DNA of 6,698 nt, taken from contig JAJAZO010000293.1 in NCBI GenBank assembly GCA_026785745.1, positions 1 through 6,698 on the forward strand. The letters are read 5' to 3'. Position numbers and translations under genes: made by a program. Shown here one piece after another: positions 1-6,011 of this stretch. The notes under the pieces were generated by a model, which saw nothing but the letters and a program-made list of their open reading frames with translations, was not told the origin of the DNA and did no database searches. Source of the DNA: Chitinophagaceae bacterium. GTDB taxonomy: Bacteria; Bacteroidota; Bacteroidia; Chitinophagales; Chitinophagaceae. The stretch's first letter is position 1. Every line of letters begins with the position of its first letter.

Positions 1-550
1 ATACCCGATAGCTATCGGGTTCATTCTTATAACGTTTACACCACCAGTTTTCAATTTTTGGAAAAGCCAGGTGAAACCAGGGGGTATATTTCTGCGGATT
101 ATTTTTAAGGCCTTGCCGGATTTCCTGAACCGCTTTGTAACAATAATCCATTACTTCCTCTTTATTGAAATTCATAACCCCCTCATATTCCCCCACAAAA
201 ACATGGTCAAATTCATACTCTGTTAACCCGTTATCAAAATCAGCCTTATAAACAAAATCAAATACTTTCTCTATTGAAGTTTCAAAACCAAGTTCCTCTT
301 GTAACCTTCTTTTTGCAGCCAGCGGGGTTTCTTCGTTTGGCAGTGGATGGCTGCAACAGGCATTTGTCCAAAGTCCGCCACTATGATATTTACTCATTGC
401 CCTTTGCTGCAACAACATTTCTCCCTTTGCATTAAAAATAAAAACACTGAATGCCCTGTGGAGTAATCCTTTTTCGTGGGCTTCCATTTTTTCCATGGTG
501 CCGGTTTGTCTGTCATTGACATCCACCAGTATTACTTGCATCAACTCCAT
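1..550 (-). CDS. idi: Isopentenyl-diphosphate delta-isomerase type 1, 3' end cut by window
   Basis: This enzyme interconverts isopentenyl and dimethylallyl diphosphate, feeding the prenyl chain used by the carotenoid enzymes encoded just upstream. I translated 183 codons from the ATG at 550 and found no stop before the window edge. Type 1 (Nudix-fold) hallmarks are present: HRAFSVFIFN, then LWTNACCSHP with the catalytic Cys, the Nudix-like RRLQEELGF, the acidic pair in TEYEFDHVF, and a late Trp in YTPWFHLAF matching the active-site Trp of the E. coli enzyme. The ATG lies 1 base after the crtB stop, so translation is probably coupled. A second in-frame ATG at 541 (MQVILVD), preceded by GGAG, is an equally plausible start. 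The family is usually about 170 to 185 residues, so the stop should lie just outside. The last codons run through an 18-bp palindrome and read PDSYR. The assignment is secure; only the exact ends are open. Confidence 0.95.
   Translation of the reverse strand, partial: MELMQVILVDVNDRQTGTMEKMEAHEKGLLHRAFSVFIFNAKGEMLLQQRAMSKYHSGGLWTNACCSHPLPNEETPLAAKRRLQEELGFETSIEKVFDFVYKADFDNGLTEYEFDHVFVGEYEGVMNFNKEEVMDYCYKAVQEIRQGLKNNPQKYTPWFHLAFPKIENWWCKRYKNEPDSYRV
3..20. repeat. 18-bp perfect palindrome inside the 3' end of idi
   Basis: ACCCGATAGCTATCGGGT equals its own reverse complement over all 18 bases. It sits in the reading frame of idi and encodes PDSYR near or past the normal C-terminus. From memory, cores of the CCCGATAGCTATCGGG kind recur in Bacteroidota genomes, often between genes, so I read this as a dispersed palindromic element that has entered the end of the gene. 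With no loop it can form a hairpin in RNA only by leaving the central bases unpaired. No T tract is visible because the window ends here. Confidence 0.7.
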
Positions 551-551
551 A

Positions 552-1388
552 CTATATTAATCGTAATTGATTTTTTACACCTGCCCTGAAGATGATCATT
601 GCCTTGCGGTAGTTGGGAATACGAATTCTCTCTTCCAACACTCTGGCCGGTTCCATCCGCTTTATTTTTTTGAATAAGGATAAATAACATTTGTAGGCAA
701 CGTACACACCAAATCTTGCTTTTAACGGAAGATTTTTAATGCCCAGATAAGCCTGCCGGAAGTCATTATGTATATCTTCTTCTATTTGCCTTTTTTCCTG
801 TTCGGTGAAATTATTGAAATCACAACCGGGAAAATATACTCTTGCCAATCCATTGAAGTCAGCTTTTATATCCCGCAGAAAATTTACTTTTTGAAATGCT
901 GCACCCAGCGACCGGGCAGAGCTTTCTAAATTGTCATACAACTCTTTTTTCCCCTCACAAAAAACATACAGGCACATCAAACCTACCACTTCTGCAGAAC
1001 CATAGATATATTCTTTATATCCCTGGCAATCGTAAGCTTTCTTGTTCAAATCCATTTCCATACTGAGGAAAAAAGCATCAATCAATTTATGGTCAATATT
1101 AAATTCATTGACGGTACGTTGAAAACTGTTTAATATCGGATTCAGACTGATACCTCTTTCAATTGCATCATACGTTTCTGTTCTGAACTGTTGTAACAAA
1201 AAATCTTTATCATAGTCATGGAAGGTGTCCACTATCTCATCTGCAAAACGGACAAAGCCATAAATATTGAAAACAGGCTGACGCAAATCCTTGTGCAGCA
1301 TCCTGATAGCCGAAGAAAACGAAGTACTATAGTTCTCCGTTACAATCCTGCTGCAGTTTTGACTGGTCGTATGGAACAGTTGAATCAT
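552..1388 (-). CDS. crtB: Phytoene synthase (squalene/phytoene synthase family)
   Basis: CrtB joins two geranylgeranyl diphosphates head to head to give 15-cis-phytoene, the first committed step of C40 carotenoid synthesis. The 278-residue protein carries both Mg-diphosphate binding motifs of the family: FVRFADEIVD, with D50-x3-D54, and Q166-x2-N169-x2-R172-D173-x3-D177 within AFQKVNFLRDIKAD. The N-terminal YSTSFSSAIRML (from residue 20) is also typical. The length is near the usual 275 to 300 residues. The ATG lies 21 bases after the crtI stop and the TAG is 1 base before idi, so it sits mid-operon. Squalene-type relatives (HpnC/HpnD) share the fold, but the place next to crtI and idi makes phytoene synthase the clear choice. 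Confidence 0.96.
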   Translation of the reverse strand: MIQLFHTTSQNCSRIVTENYSTSFSSAIRMLHKDLRQPVFNIYGFVRFADEIVDTFHDYDKDFLLQQFRTETYDAIERGISLNPILNSFQRTVNEFNIDHKLIDAFFLSMEMDLNKKAYDCQGYKEYIYGSAEVVGLMCLYVFCEGKKELYDNLESSARSLGAAFQKVNFLRDIKADFNGLARVYFPGCDFNNFTEQEKRQIEEDIHNDFRQAYLGIKNLPLKARFGVYVAYKCYLSLFKKIKRMEPARVLEERIRIPNYRKAMIIFRAGVKNQLRLI

Positions 1389-1409
1389 TCTTTTTCCAAA
1401 TTAAGGAAT

Positions 1410-2885
1410 TTATCCCAATACTTTAATTACTTGTTTAGCCACCACTTCTCCGCTTATCAGGCTAGGGGGAACACCCGGCCCCGGCACTGTTAACTGACCT
1501 GTATAAAACAAATTTTTTACTTTTTTGCTTTGACAAGACGGTCTGAAAATAGCTGTTTGCCGCAGCGTATTAGCCAGTCCATACGCATTGCCTTTGAACG
1601 AATTGTAATCAGCTACGAAATCGCTTACTGAATAAGTCTTTTTATACACCACTGAATCAAGGATAGATTCGCCGGTATATTTTTCCATTCGTTTTACTAT
1701 TTGCTGAAAATATTTTTCTCTTAACTCCTCCGTATCGCCTTCTAACCCTGACGCTACTGGAATAAGGAAAACAATATTCTCACATCCCACAGGAGCTACT
1801 GTATCATCGGTAAGAGAACAAACACTTACATAAAACAAAGGGGCAGCAGGCCACTTTTGATCTTTATAAATTTCTCTGCCATGCTGTTCAAAAGGTACAT
1901 CAAAAAAAAGAGAATGATGAACCGGTTGCTTTAATTTTTTATTCAACCCCACATAATACATCAAACAGGAAGGTGCCATCACCCTTTTTTCCCAATAAGC
2001 ATCGGAATAACTCCGGTATTCTGCTGATAATAGTTTTGTTTCGGTAAAATGATAATCAGCACCGCTTATAACAGCATCTGCCCGGTAAATAGTTTTATCG
2101 GTAGACACAGTTTGTGCGACACCCTTTTTAATAAGTATTTCTTTTACTTCCTCTTCAAAATGAAATGTAACACCCAGCTCCACTGCCAGTTTATACATAC
2201 CATCTACTGCAGCGTAAAAACCTCCCTGCGGATACCAGGTACCGCCTTTTATATCTGCATAGTTCATCAGACTGTATAAGGCAGGTGTATCCTCCGGTAA
2301 TGCGCCAAGAAATAATACCGGGAACTCCATCATCTGCCGCAGTTTGGGATGCTGAAAGTATTGCGCAATATGTTTTTTAATGGAAGAAAAAACCTGTAGT
2401 TTAAAAACGCCACTCACTGTTTTCCAATCCATGAACTCCAGTATGGAACGGCTTGGTTTATACACCAGATTATTTACACCAACTTCATACTTATAAGCAG
2501 CTCCTTTTAAATATTTTTCTAATTTTTCTGCACTTCCTGGTTCCAAAGATTCAAAAACCTTTTTCAATTCTTCAAAATCGGCAGGGATATCGGTGTAGCC
2601 ATCATTCCAGTAAATACGATAAGAAGGATCGAGGCGATGAAGCGAATAATAATCAGCTACTTTTTTACCAAATTGTGCAAAGTATCTCTCAAACACATCG
2701 GGCATCCAATAGAAGCTGGGACCCATATCGAAAGTGAATCCGTTTTCTTTTAATTGCCTTGCCCGCCCTCCGGGTGTTTTATTTTTTTCTATAACGGTAA
2801 CCTGCCATCCTTCTTTTGCCATAAAAGAAGCAGCAGATAGCCCTGCAAACCCACTACCAATAATAACAACTGATTTTTCGGCCAC
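1410..2885 (-). CDS. crtI: Phytoene desaturase, CrtI type
   Basis: This FAD-dependent desaturase introduces double bonds into phytoene, most often four to give all-trans-lycopene. It has 491 residues, the usual CrtI length. Residues 6 to 35 form the dinucleotide-binding fold (VVIIGSGFAGLSAASF, ending VTVIEKN), followed by GGRARQL and the FDMGPSFYWMPDVF segment. Near the C-terminus, LFYTGQLTVPGPGVPPSLISGE is the bacterial phytoene desaturase signature that closes the FAD site. The start codon is GTG at 2885: the next in-frame ATG is within the FAD fold, and there is no ATG just upstream. The gene follows the sigma factor by 10 bases and precedes crtB by 21. The number of steps cannot be read from sequence. 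Paralogues acting on other carotenoids (CrtN, CrtD, CrtO) are possible but less likely beside crtB. Confidence 0.95.
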   Translation of the reverse strand: MAEKSVVIIGSGFAGLSAASFMAKEGWQVTVIEKNKTPGGRARQLKENGFTFDMGPSFYWMPDVFERYFAQFGKKVADYYSLHRLDPSYRIYWNDGYTDIPADFEELKKVFESLEPGSAEKLEKYLKGAAYKYEVGVNNLVYKPSRSILEFMDWKTVSGVFKLQVFSSIKKHIAQYFQHPKLRQMMEFPVLFLGALPEDTPALYSLMNYADIKGGTWYPQGGFYAAVDGMYKLAVELGVTFHFEEEVKEILIKKGVAQTVSTDKTIYRADAVISGADYHFTETKLLSAEYRSYSDAYWEKRVMAPSCLMYYVGLNKKLKQPVHHSLFFDVPFEQHGREIYKDQKWPAAPLFYVSVCSLTDDTVAPVGCENIVFLIPVASGLEGDTEELREKYFQQIVKRMEKYTGESILDSVVYKKTYSVSDFVADYNSFKGNAYGLANTLRQTAIFRPSCQSKKVKNLFYTGQLTVPGPGVPPSLISGEVVAKQVIKVLG

Positions 2886-2895
2886 AGGTAAATTT

Positions 2896-3396
2896 TTAGA
2901 ACCGGCTGATCTGCTCTTTCAACAGTTTTCTTGCAAAGTGAATCCTGCTTTTGATGGTACCCAGCGGCTCGATTAGTACTTCAGCTATTTCATTATACTT
3001 ATAGCCATCAAAATACAATAAAAAAGGTGTTTTAAATATTTCAGGCAGCTGCTGAATGGCTTTATTTATTTCTTTTATCCGCAAATCACTTTCCGCTGCA
3101 TTGTTTACAATAACCTGTTTCTGATTTAGCAGGTAGTCATTGGGTGTATTATCGAAAATGGTTTTTTGTTTAGCTTTTCTACGATAATTATTGATAAATA
3201 TGTTTCGCATGATGGTAAACAACCAAGCCTTAATATTTGTACCCTCATTATACTTTTCCTGATTAGCCAAAGCCTTGTAAAGAGTATCCTGGTAAAGGTC
3301 ATTAGCCGCTTCGGTGTCTCTTGTAAGGTTGATGGCAAAAGGCTTGAGGAAATCCGCATTGGTAAGCAAGATTTCGGTAAATTTTGGATTTGACAT
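2896..3396 (-). CDS. ECF-type sigma-70 factor of the carotenoid operon
   Basis: This is a small alternative sigma factor of 166 residues with only regions 2 and 4. Region 2 spans about residues 15 to 75 (DTEAANDLYQDTLYKAL, then IKAWLFTIMRNIFINNYRR). Region 4 spans about 112 to 162 (AIQQLPEIFKTPFLLYF, then a helix-turn-helix in YKYNEIAEV and GTIKSRIHFARKLLKEQ). The linker between them is polar and variable. It is the first gene after the CarH-like regulator and lies 10 bases ahead of crtI, so it is most likely transcribed with the genes it may serve. No anti-sigma gene is next to it, unlike many ECF factors. Light-driven carotenoid systems use ECF factors elsewhere (CarQ in Myxococcus, LitS in Streptomyces coelicolor); equating this protein with either is inference. 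A full promoter and a possible operator precede it. Confidence 0.92.
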   Translation of the reverse strand: MSNPKFTEILLTNADFLKPFAINLTRDTEAANDLYQDTLYKALANQEKYNEGTNIKAWLFTIMRNIFINNYRRKAKQKTIFDNTPNDYLLNQKQVIVNNAAESDLRIKEINKAIQQLPEIFKTPFLLYFDGYKYNEIAEVLIEPLGTIKSRIHFARKLLKEQISRF

Positions 3397-3401
3397 ATAT
3401 C

Positions 3402-3433
3402 TTGTTTAATTATTGAAGCACAAAGTTAAACAA
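3402..3433. promoter_or_regulatory. Inverted repeat over the -7 element, candidate operator
   Basis: TTGTTTAA at 3402-3409 and TTAAACAA at 3426-3433 form a perfect 8-bp inverted repeat with a 16-base spacer. One arm covers the first bases of the -7 element of the sigma-gene promoter, so a bound protein would block the polymerase. On the minus strand GTTTAA also occurs as a direct pair 12 bases apart (3443-3438 and 3431-3426); the second copy is part of the arm. MerR-type CarH proteins bind repeated half-sites over promoters, which makes the upstream regulator the natural candidate. The DNA is very AT-rich, so chance is a real alternative. Confidence 0.4.
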
Positions 3434-3450
3434 TAATTTAAACTCGCAAA
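3421..3450 (-). promoter_or_regulatory. Bacteroidota-type promoter of the sigma-crt operon
   Basis: On the minus strand TTTG (3450-3447) and TAACTTTG (3428-3421) are separated by 18 bases. They match in full the -33 TTTG and -7 TAnnTTTG elements used by the main sigma factor of Bacteroides and Flavobacterium. Transcription would begin a few bases downstream, near 3416, leaving a leader of about 20 AT-rich bases with no Shine-Dalgarno site before the ATG at 3396. This is the only complete match to that consensus that I found in the gaps between genes. Confidence 0.7.
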
Positions 3451-3488
3451 AAAAAACTTTCAATTTTTGCTGTGAAAAATTAAAAAAG
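3448..3488 (-). terminator. AT-rich hairpin with U9 tract after carH
   Basis: In the minus-strand RNA, the U-rich bases 3486-3475 can pair with 3468-3457 around the loop CACAGC. This gives about 12 pairs, including two G-U, followed directly by nine U (3456-3448). The shape and position just after the carH stop suggest a rho-independent terminator. The stem has almost no G-C pairs, so it is probably weak and may let some transcripts through into the sigma gene. The last three T of the tract also form part of the -33 TTTG element of the next promoter. Confidence 0.5.
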
Positions 3489-3489
3489 T

Positions 3490-4368
3490 TTAAAGTGCTG
3501 ATAAATAATCCATTACTTCAGGTAAGGATTTCTTAAACTGAACAGAGGGTGGAATTTTTTTCTTGTATTGATGCGTCAATGGCCCTGAAATTACAGTATT
3601 GACACCCGTAAATTTTTGTTCAACATTATAGAGGAATTTCTCAAAATTGAAATTAGCCGCAGTCGCCGTCAAATGGGTAAAAACAATATCCGGCTTTTTA
3701 AGGTTGATAACATGCTCCACATCCTTTACCGGAACATTAGCTCCGAGGTATATCGCTTTAGCACCTCTGCTTTTGAGAATATAATACATAAATAATAAAC
3801 CCAGTTCATGGTGTTCTCCTTCTGGCAAAAACAAAAGAAAAGTTTTCTCCAGCTTAATATGCGAGATAGTAGTTTCAATACCAACAATAAGTTTCTGCCT
3901 GATAATATTGGTAACAAGATGCTCCTGTGCAGGATTAACATGCCCGGTTTGCCAGAGAATACCAATTTTCTCCATGAAAGGGAAAATAATTTGTATAACA
4001 GTTCTTTCTATTCCTTTAGCAATGATATAATTGGTTAGAATTTTTTCAAACCTTTCAATCTCAAGGTCAATCATTTCCTGCACCAGGTCATTAATAATTC
4101 GCTCCTGTATAGCCCGGGTATCTCCCAATGATAAAATCTTTTCCCTGATTTCCATTGGCTGCATGCGGTCAATATGCGAAATCTTAAATCCATACTTATT
4201 CAGCAAGGCAATATTGAGTACTGTTTTTAATTCATCGTTGCTGTAATAACGGATATTGGTAGTGGTGCGGTGCGGCTTCAAAAAATTATACCGCTGTTCC
4301 CAGATACGTATAGTATGGGCTTTTATACCGGAGAGATTTTCAAGGTCTTTTATAGTGAAAGCATTCAT
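3490..4368 (-). CDS. CarH/LitR-like MerR regulator with B12-binding photoreceptor domains
   Basis: This is a DNA-binding repressor predicted to use adenosylcobalamin as a light sensor. Taking the ATG at 4368 gives 292 residues starting MNAFTIKDLENLSGIK; an ATG 24 bases further up would add MQGCNYPI, which does not look like family sequence and falls close to the preceding terminator. Residues 4 to 70 are a MerR winged helix (HTIRIWEQRYNFLKP, NIRYYSNDEL). Residues about 85 to 165 form the helical cap, with W139-x9-E149-H150, the W-x9-EH pattern that distinguishes CarH. From about 175 a Rossmann-type cobalamin domain follows, with E185-x-H187-x2-G190, where H187 would be the lower axial cobalt ligand. 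A later motif reads SG (S261, G262) where GG is common. It lies just ahead of the sigma-crt operon. The best-known relatives are Thermus CarH and Streptomyces LitR. Confidence 0.9.
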   Translation of the reverse strand: MNAFTIKDLENLSGIKAHTIRIWEQRYNFLKPHRTTTNIRYYSNDELKTVLNIALLNKYGFKISHIDRMQPMEIREKILSLGDTRAIQERIINDLVQEMIDLEIERFEKILTNYIIAKGIERTVIQIIFPFMEKIGILWQTGHVNPAQEHLVTNIIRQKLIVGIETTISHIKLEKTFLLFLPEGEHHELGLLFMYYILKSRGAKAIYLGANVPVKDVEHVINLKKPDIVFTHLTATAANFNFEKFLYNVEQKFTGVNTVISGPLTHQYKKKIPPSVQFKKSLPEVMDYLSAL

Positions 4369-4392
4369 AATAGGATAATTACAACCCTGCAT

Positions 4393-4424
4393 AAAAAAAG
4401 TTCAACCTGTAGGGTTAAACTCTT
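4393..4424 (-). terminator. Rho-independent terminator after the cpsB-like gene
   Basis: On the minus strand GTTTAACC (4420-4413) pairs with GGTTGAAC (4407-4400) across the loop CTACA, with one G-U pair. The stem extends by four more A-U or G-U pairs, and seven U follow (4399-4393). The hairpin begins 27 bases after the stop of the phosphatase gene. It separates the polysaccharide genes from the carotenoid genes and ends only about 24 bases before the carH start, leaving little room for a separate carH promoter. Confidence 0.75.
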
Positions 4425-4451
4425 CAACAAAGCGAAAATTAAAGCTATCAA

Positions 4452-5195
4452 TTAAAGTTCCATGTTCTTGATTTTGCCGCTATCAATCAATTTCATCATC
4501 GGGGCAATGATAGCAGGATTCTGCAATCCATCCAGGTGACGGAACCCATGCAAGTCGGTGCCAATCAAATCATAATACCCTTTTTTGATGAGGTGTTCGG
4601 CCAGCACTTGCGGAGATTTGCCATAGTAACCACCTAAAGAAAGCAGGTTTAGCTGGAATAAGCAGCCAATATCTTTCAGCTCTTCGTAAAAATCTTTGTT
4701 CTTTTCGAGATAAATATATCGTTCCGGGTGGGCAATTACCGGCTGGTAATTCTGCATCTGCATTTCAAAAAGAATATCTTTTAACGAATGTGATGGATAG
4801 GCCAGCGAAAATTCTACCAGCACCATATTACCACTAATAGTAAGCAGTGGAGTGTTGTTCTTTACCAATCCTTCTACATAATCATCTAAAAAGTACTCAG
4901 CCGCTGCATTTATTTCAACGTCTAATCCCTCTGCCTTTACAGCTTGTCTAACCAGTTCTAATTTCTCTATAATAATCTCACTGGTGTTTTTATACATATC
5001 CCACATGATATGCGGAGTGGTTATGAATTTTGTGTAGCCAAGCTCCATCATTCCTTTTATCAGTTTCAAGGTAGTTTCCATATCAGGCGAGCCATCATCA
5101 ATACCCGGAAGCAAATGGGAGTGCATATCAGTTTTTAATACACTGAGGTCGGCTTTACCGGAAGCAGGCTTTGATTTGGAAAATAGTTTGAACAT
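4452..5195 (-). CDS. PHP-domain tyrosine-protein phosphatase, CpsB/YwqE type
   Basis: This is a metal-dependent protein-tyrosine phosphatase of the PHP fold. In capsule and exopolysaccharide systems such enzymes dephosphorylate the tyrosine kinase that controls chain length and export. The 247 residues hold all expected metal ligands: D23-x-H25-x-H27 in DMHSHLLPGIDDG, H62 in TTPHIMWD, E100 in AAAEYFLDD, H156 in IAHPERY, and D214-x-H216 in IGTDLHGF. The short basic N-terminus (MFKLFSKSKP) is not a signal peptide, so the enzyme is cytosolic. The ATG at 5195 is 54 bases after the sugar transferase stop, and a terminator follows the gene, so it is probably the last gene of the polysaccharide transcript. 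The kinase partner is not in the window. Histidinol phosphatase is a distant alternative, but the length and motifs fit CpsB/YwqE better. Confidence 0.92.
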   Translation of the reverse strand: MFKLFSKSKPASGKADLSVLKTDMHSHLLPGIDDGSPDMETTLKLIKGMMELGYTKFITTPHIMWDMYKNTSEIIIEKLELVRQAVKAEGLDVEINAAAEYFLDDYVEGLVKNNTPLLTISGNMVLVEFSLAYPSHSLKDILFEMQMQNYQPVIAHPERYIYLEKNKDFYEELKDIGCLFQLNLLSLGGYYGKSPQVLAEHLIKKGYYDLIGTDLHGFRHLDGLQNPAIIAPMMKLIDSGKIKNMEL

Positions 5196-5249
5196 GTAGA
5201 ATTGGTGGCTAAAATTACATATTTACTGACTCGATGGATGCTGCAAAGA

Positions 5250-5912
5250 TTAAAAATTTCGTTTGGGTAAGGAAGGGAAAATTTTATACACCAGCGTACT
5301 ATTGGGGAAAATGACATACCAGGCTGTCAGGAACAGTATCATGAAATCGGTATAAAAATTCTGATGCTGCTGGTACCAAATTTCCAAAGCCCCTTTATGT
5401 GGCGAAATTATTTGTTTATAACATTCATGCGGTGGCAACTGGTTTTGCGTTATTATTAATTCTTCATCTCTGAAAACAATAGAGCCAATGCCGGTAAGAC
5501 CCGGATGCACATCATAAACCCTAGCTTGCATATCATCTGAGTATCTGTCAAAACCGGTCTTCATCAATGGGCGGGGACCAACGAAAGACATATCGCCAAT
5601 CAGGATATTCAACAATTGAGGCAATTCATTGAGTTTGCTCTGACGCAAAAATTTTCCGACGGGTGTTATCCGGGGATCTTTCCGTACCGTTACATCACCC
5701 AGTCCCATATTAGGACTGTTTTTCAACATAGTCGCAAACTTAAAGATGCCAAACATTTTATTCTTATATCCCACCCGTTGCTGTTTGAAAAGAACTTCAT
5801 GTTCACCAGTTAGCAATAATAAAATTACAATCGGAATAAAGACCGGCAGCAGTATAATAAAAGCTATTAGCGAAAAGATGATGTCGAAAAAACGTTTGAT
5901 GAACTTGTACAT
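5250..5912 (-). CDS. Bacterial sugar transferase (phosphoglycosyl transferase, PglC/WcaJ-like)
   Basis: This monotopic membrane enzyme is predicted to transfer a sugar phosphate from a nucleotide sugar to undecaprenyl phosphate, the first step of building a surface glycan. The ATG at 5912 gives 220 residues, MYKFIKRFFDIIFSLIAF; the frame is open further up to 5957, but that extension (PLRRRSGGG) is translated repeat DNA. Residues about 8 to 35 form one hydrophobic membrane segment broken by prolines (P23, P27). Then come LFKQQRVG, IFKFATM, DPRITPVGKFLR, and the family core KLNELPQLLN with IGDMSFVGPRP, followed by HPGLTGIGSIVFRDEE. The usual catalytic Asp-Glu pair reads N95-E96. The small size means it lacks the extra membrane helices of full WcaJ or WbaP. 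A second hydrophobic stretch (about 189 to 203) lies near the C-terminus. The sugar donor is unknown. Confidence 0.92.
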   Translation of the reverse strand: MYKFIKRFFDIIFSLIAFIILLPVFIPIVILLLLTGEHEVLFKQQRVGYKNKMFGIFKFATMLKNSPNMGLGDVTVRKDPRITPVGKFLRQSKLNELPQLLNILIGDMSFVGPRPLMKTGFDRYSDDMQARVYDVHPGLTGIGSIVFRDEELIITQNQLPPHECYKQIISPHKGALEIWYQQHQNFYTDFMILFLTAWYVIFPNSTLVYKIFPSLPKRNF

Positions 5913-5925
5913 AGAGCCTCCTCCC
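5913..5925 (-). promoter_or_regulatory. Strong Shine-Dalgarno-like site before the sugar transferase
   Basis: GGGAGGAGG on the minus strand (5925-5917) ends four bases before the ATG at 5912, and its first GGGAGG lies seven bases from it. Both would pair well with a standard anti-Shine-Dalgarno sequence. It supports the start at 5912. Bacteroidota ribosomes are known to make little use of such sites, and this one is part of a repeat, so its effect on translation is uncertain. Confidence 0.5.
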
Positions 5926-5946
5926 GACCTCCTCCGTAGAGGAGGC
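5916..5946. repeat. GC-rich hairpin repeat in the sugar transferase leader
   Basis: CCTCCTC (5928-5934) and GAGGAGG (5939-5945) are perfect inverted arms around a four-base loop. In the minus-strand RNA the loop is UACG closed by C-G, a stable UNCG-type tetraloop. GCCTCCTC at 5916-5923 repeats the first arm, so the minus strand has two GAGGAGG copies that can compete for one CCUCCUC. The block is far richer in GC than the AT-rich DNA on either side, and resembles, from memory, the short pyrimidine/purine palindromes scattered between genes in Bacteroidota. Confidence 0.65.
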
Positions 5947-6011
5947 CACCAAGGCACAGCCCCGGCTTATTTAAAATTTTCTAAAAGGTTTTTAATTATC
6001 ATTCTCTAAAA

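Noticed and set aside
1218..1493. Plus-strand open frames of 60 to 95 codons across the window, such as this one
   Set aside because: All lie opposite well-recognised genes, show no known domain, and have low-complexity composition expected of shadow frames.
3126..3359. Alternative minus-strand frame inside the sigma gene
   Set aside because: It overlaps the clear ECF sigma reading frame and has no recognisable domain.
4369..4392. Eight-residue N-terminal extension of the CarH-like protein
   Set aside because: The ATG at 4392 directly follows the terminator T tract and encodes MQGCNYPI, unlike the family; MNAFTIKDLE from 4368 fits MerR proteins of this type.
4425..4451. TCGCTTTG as a -7 element for the CarH-like gene
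   Set aside because: One mismatch at the important second position and no -33 element at proper spacing.
5210..5217. TAATTTTA on the minus strand as a -7 element for the phosphatase gene
   Set aside because: The final base differs from TAnnTTTG and no TTG or TTTG lies 17 to 23 bases upstream; transcription from the upstream gene is simpler.
5913..5957. Longer sugar transferase reading frame starting at 5957
   Set aside because: The extra 15 residues (rich in Pro, Arg and Gly) come from the GC-rich repeat, and the family N-terminus begins at the ATG at 5912.
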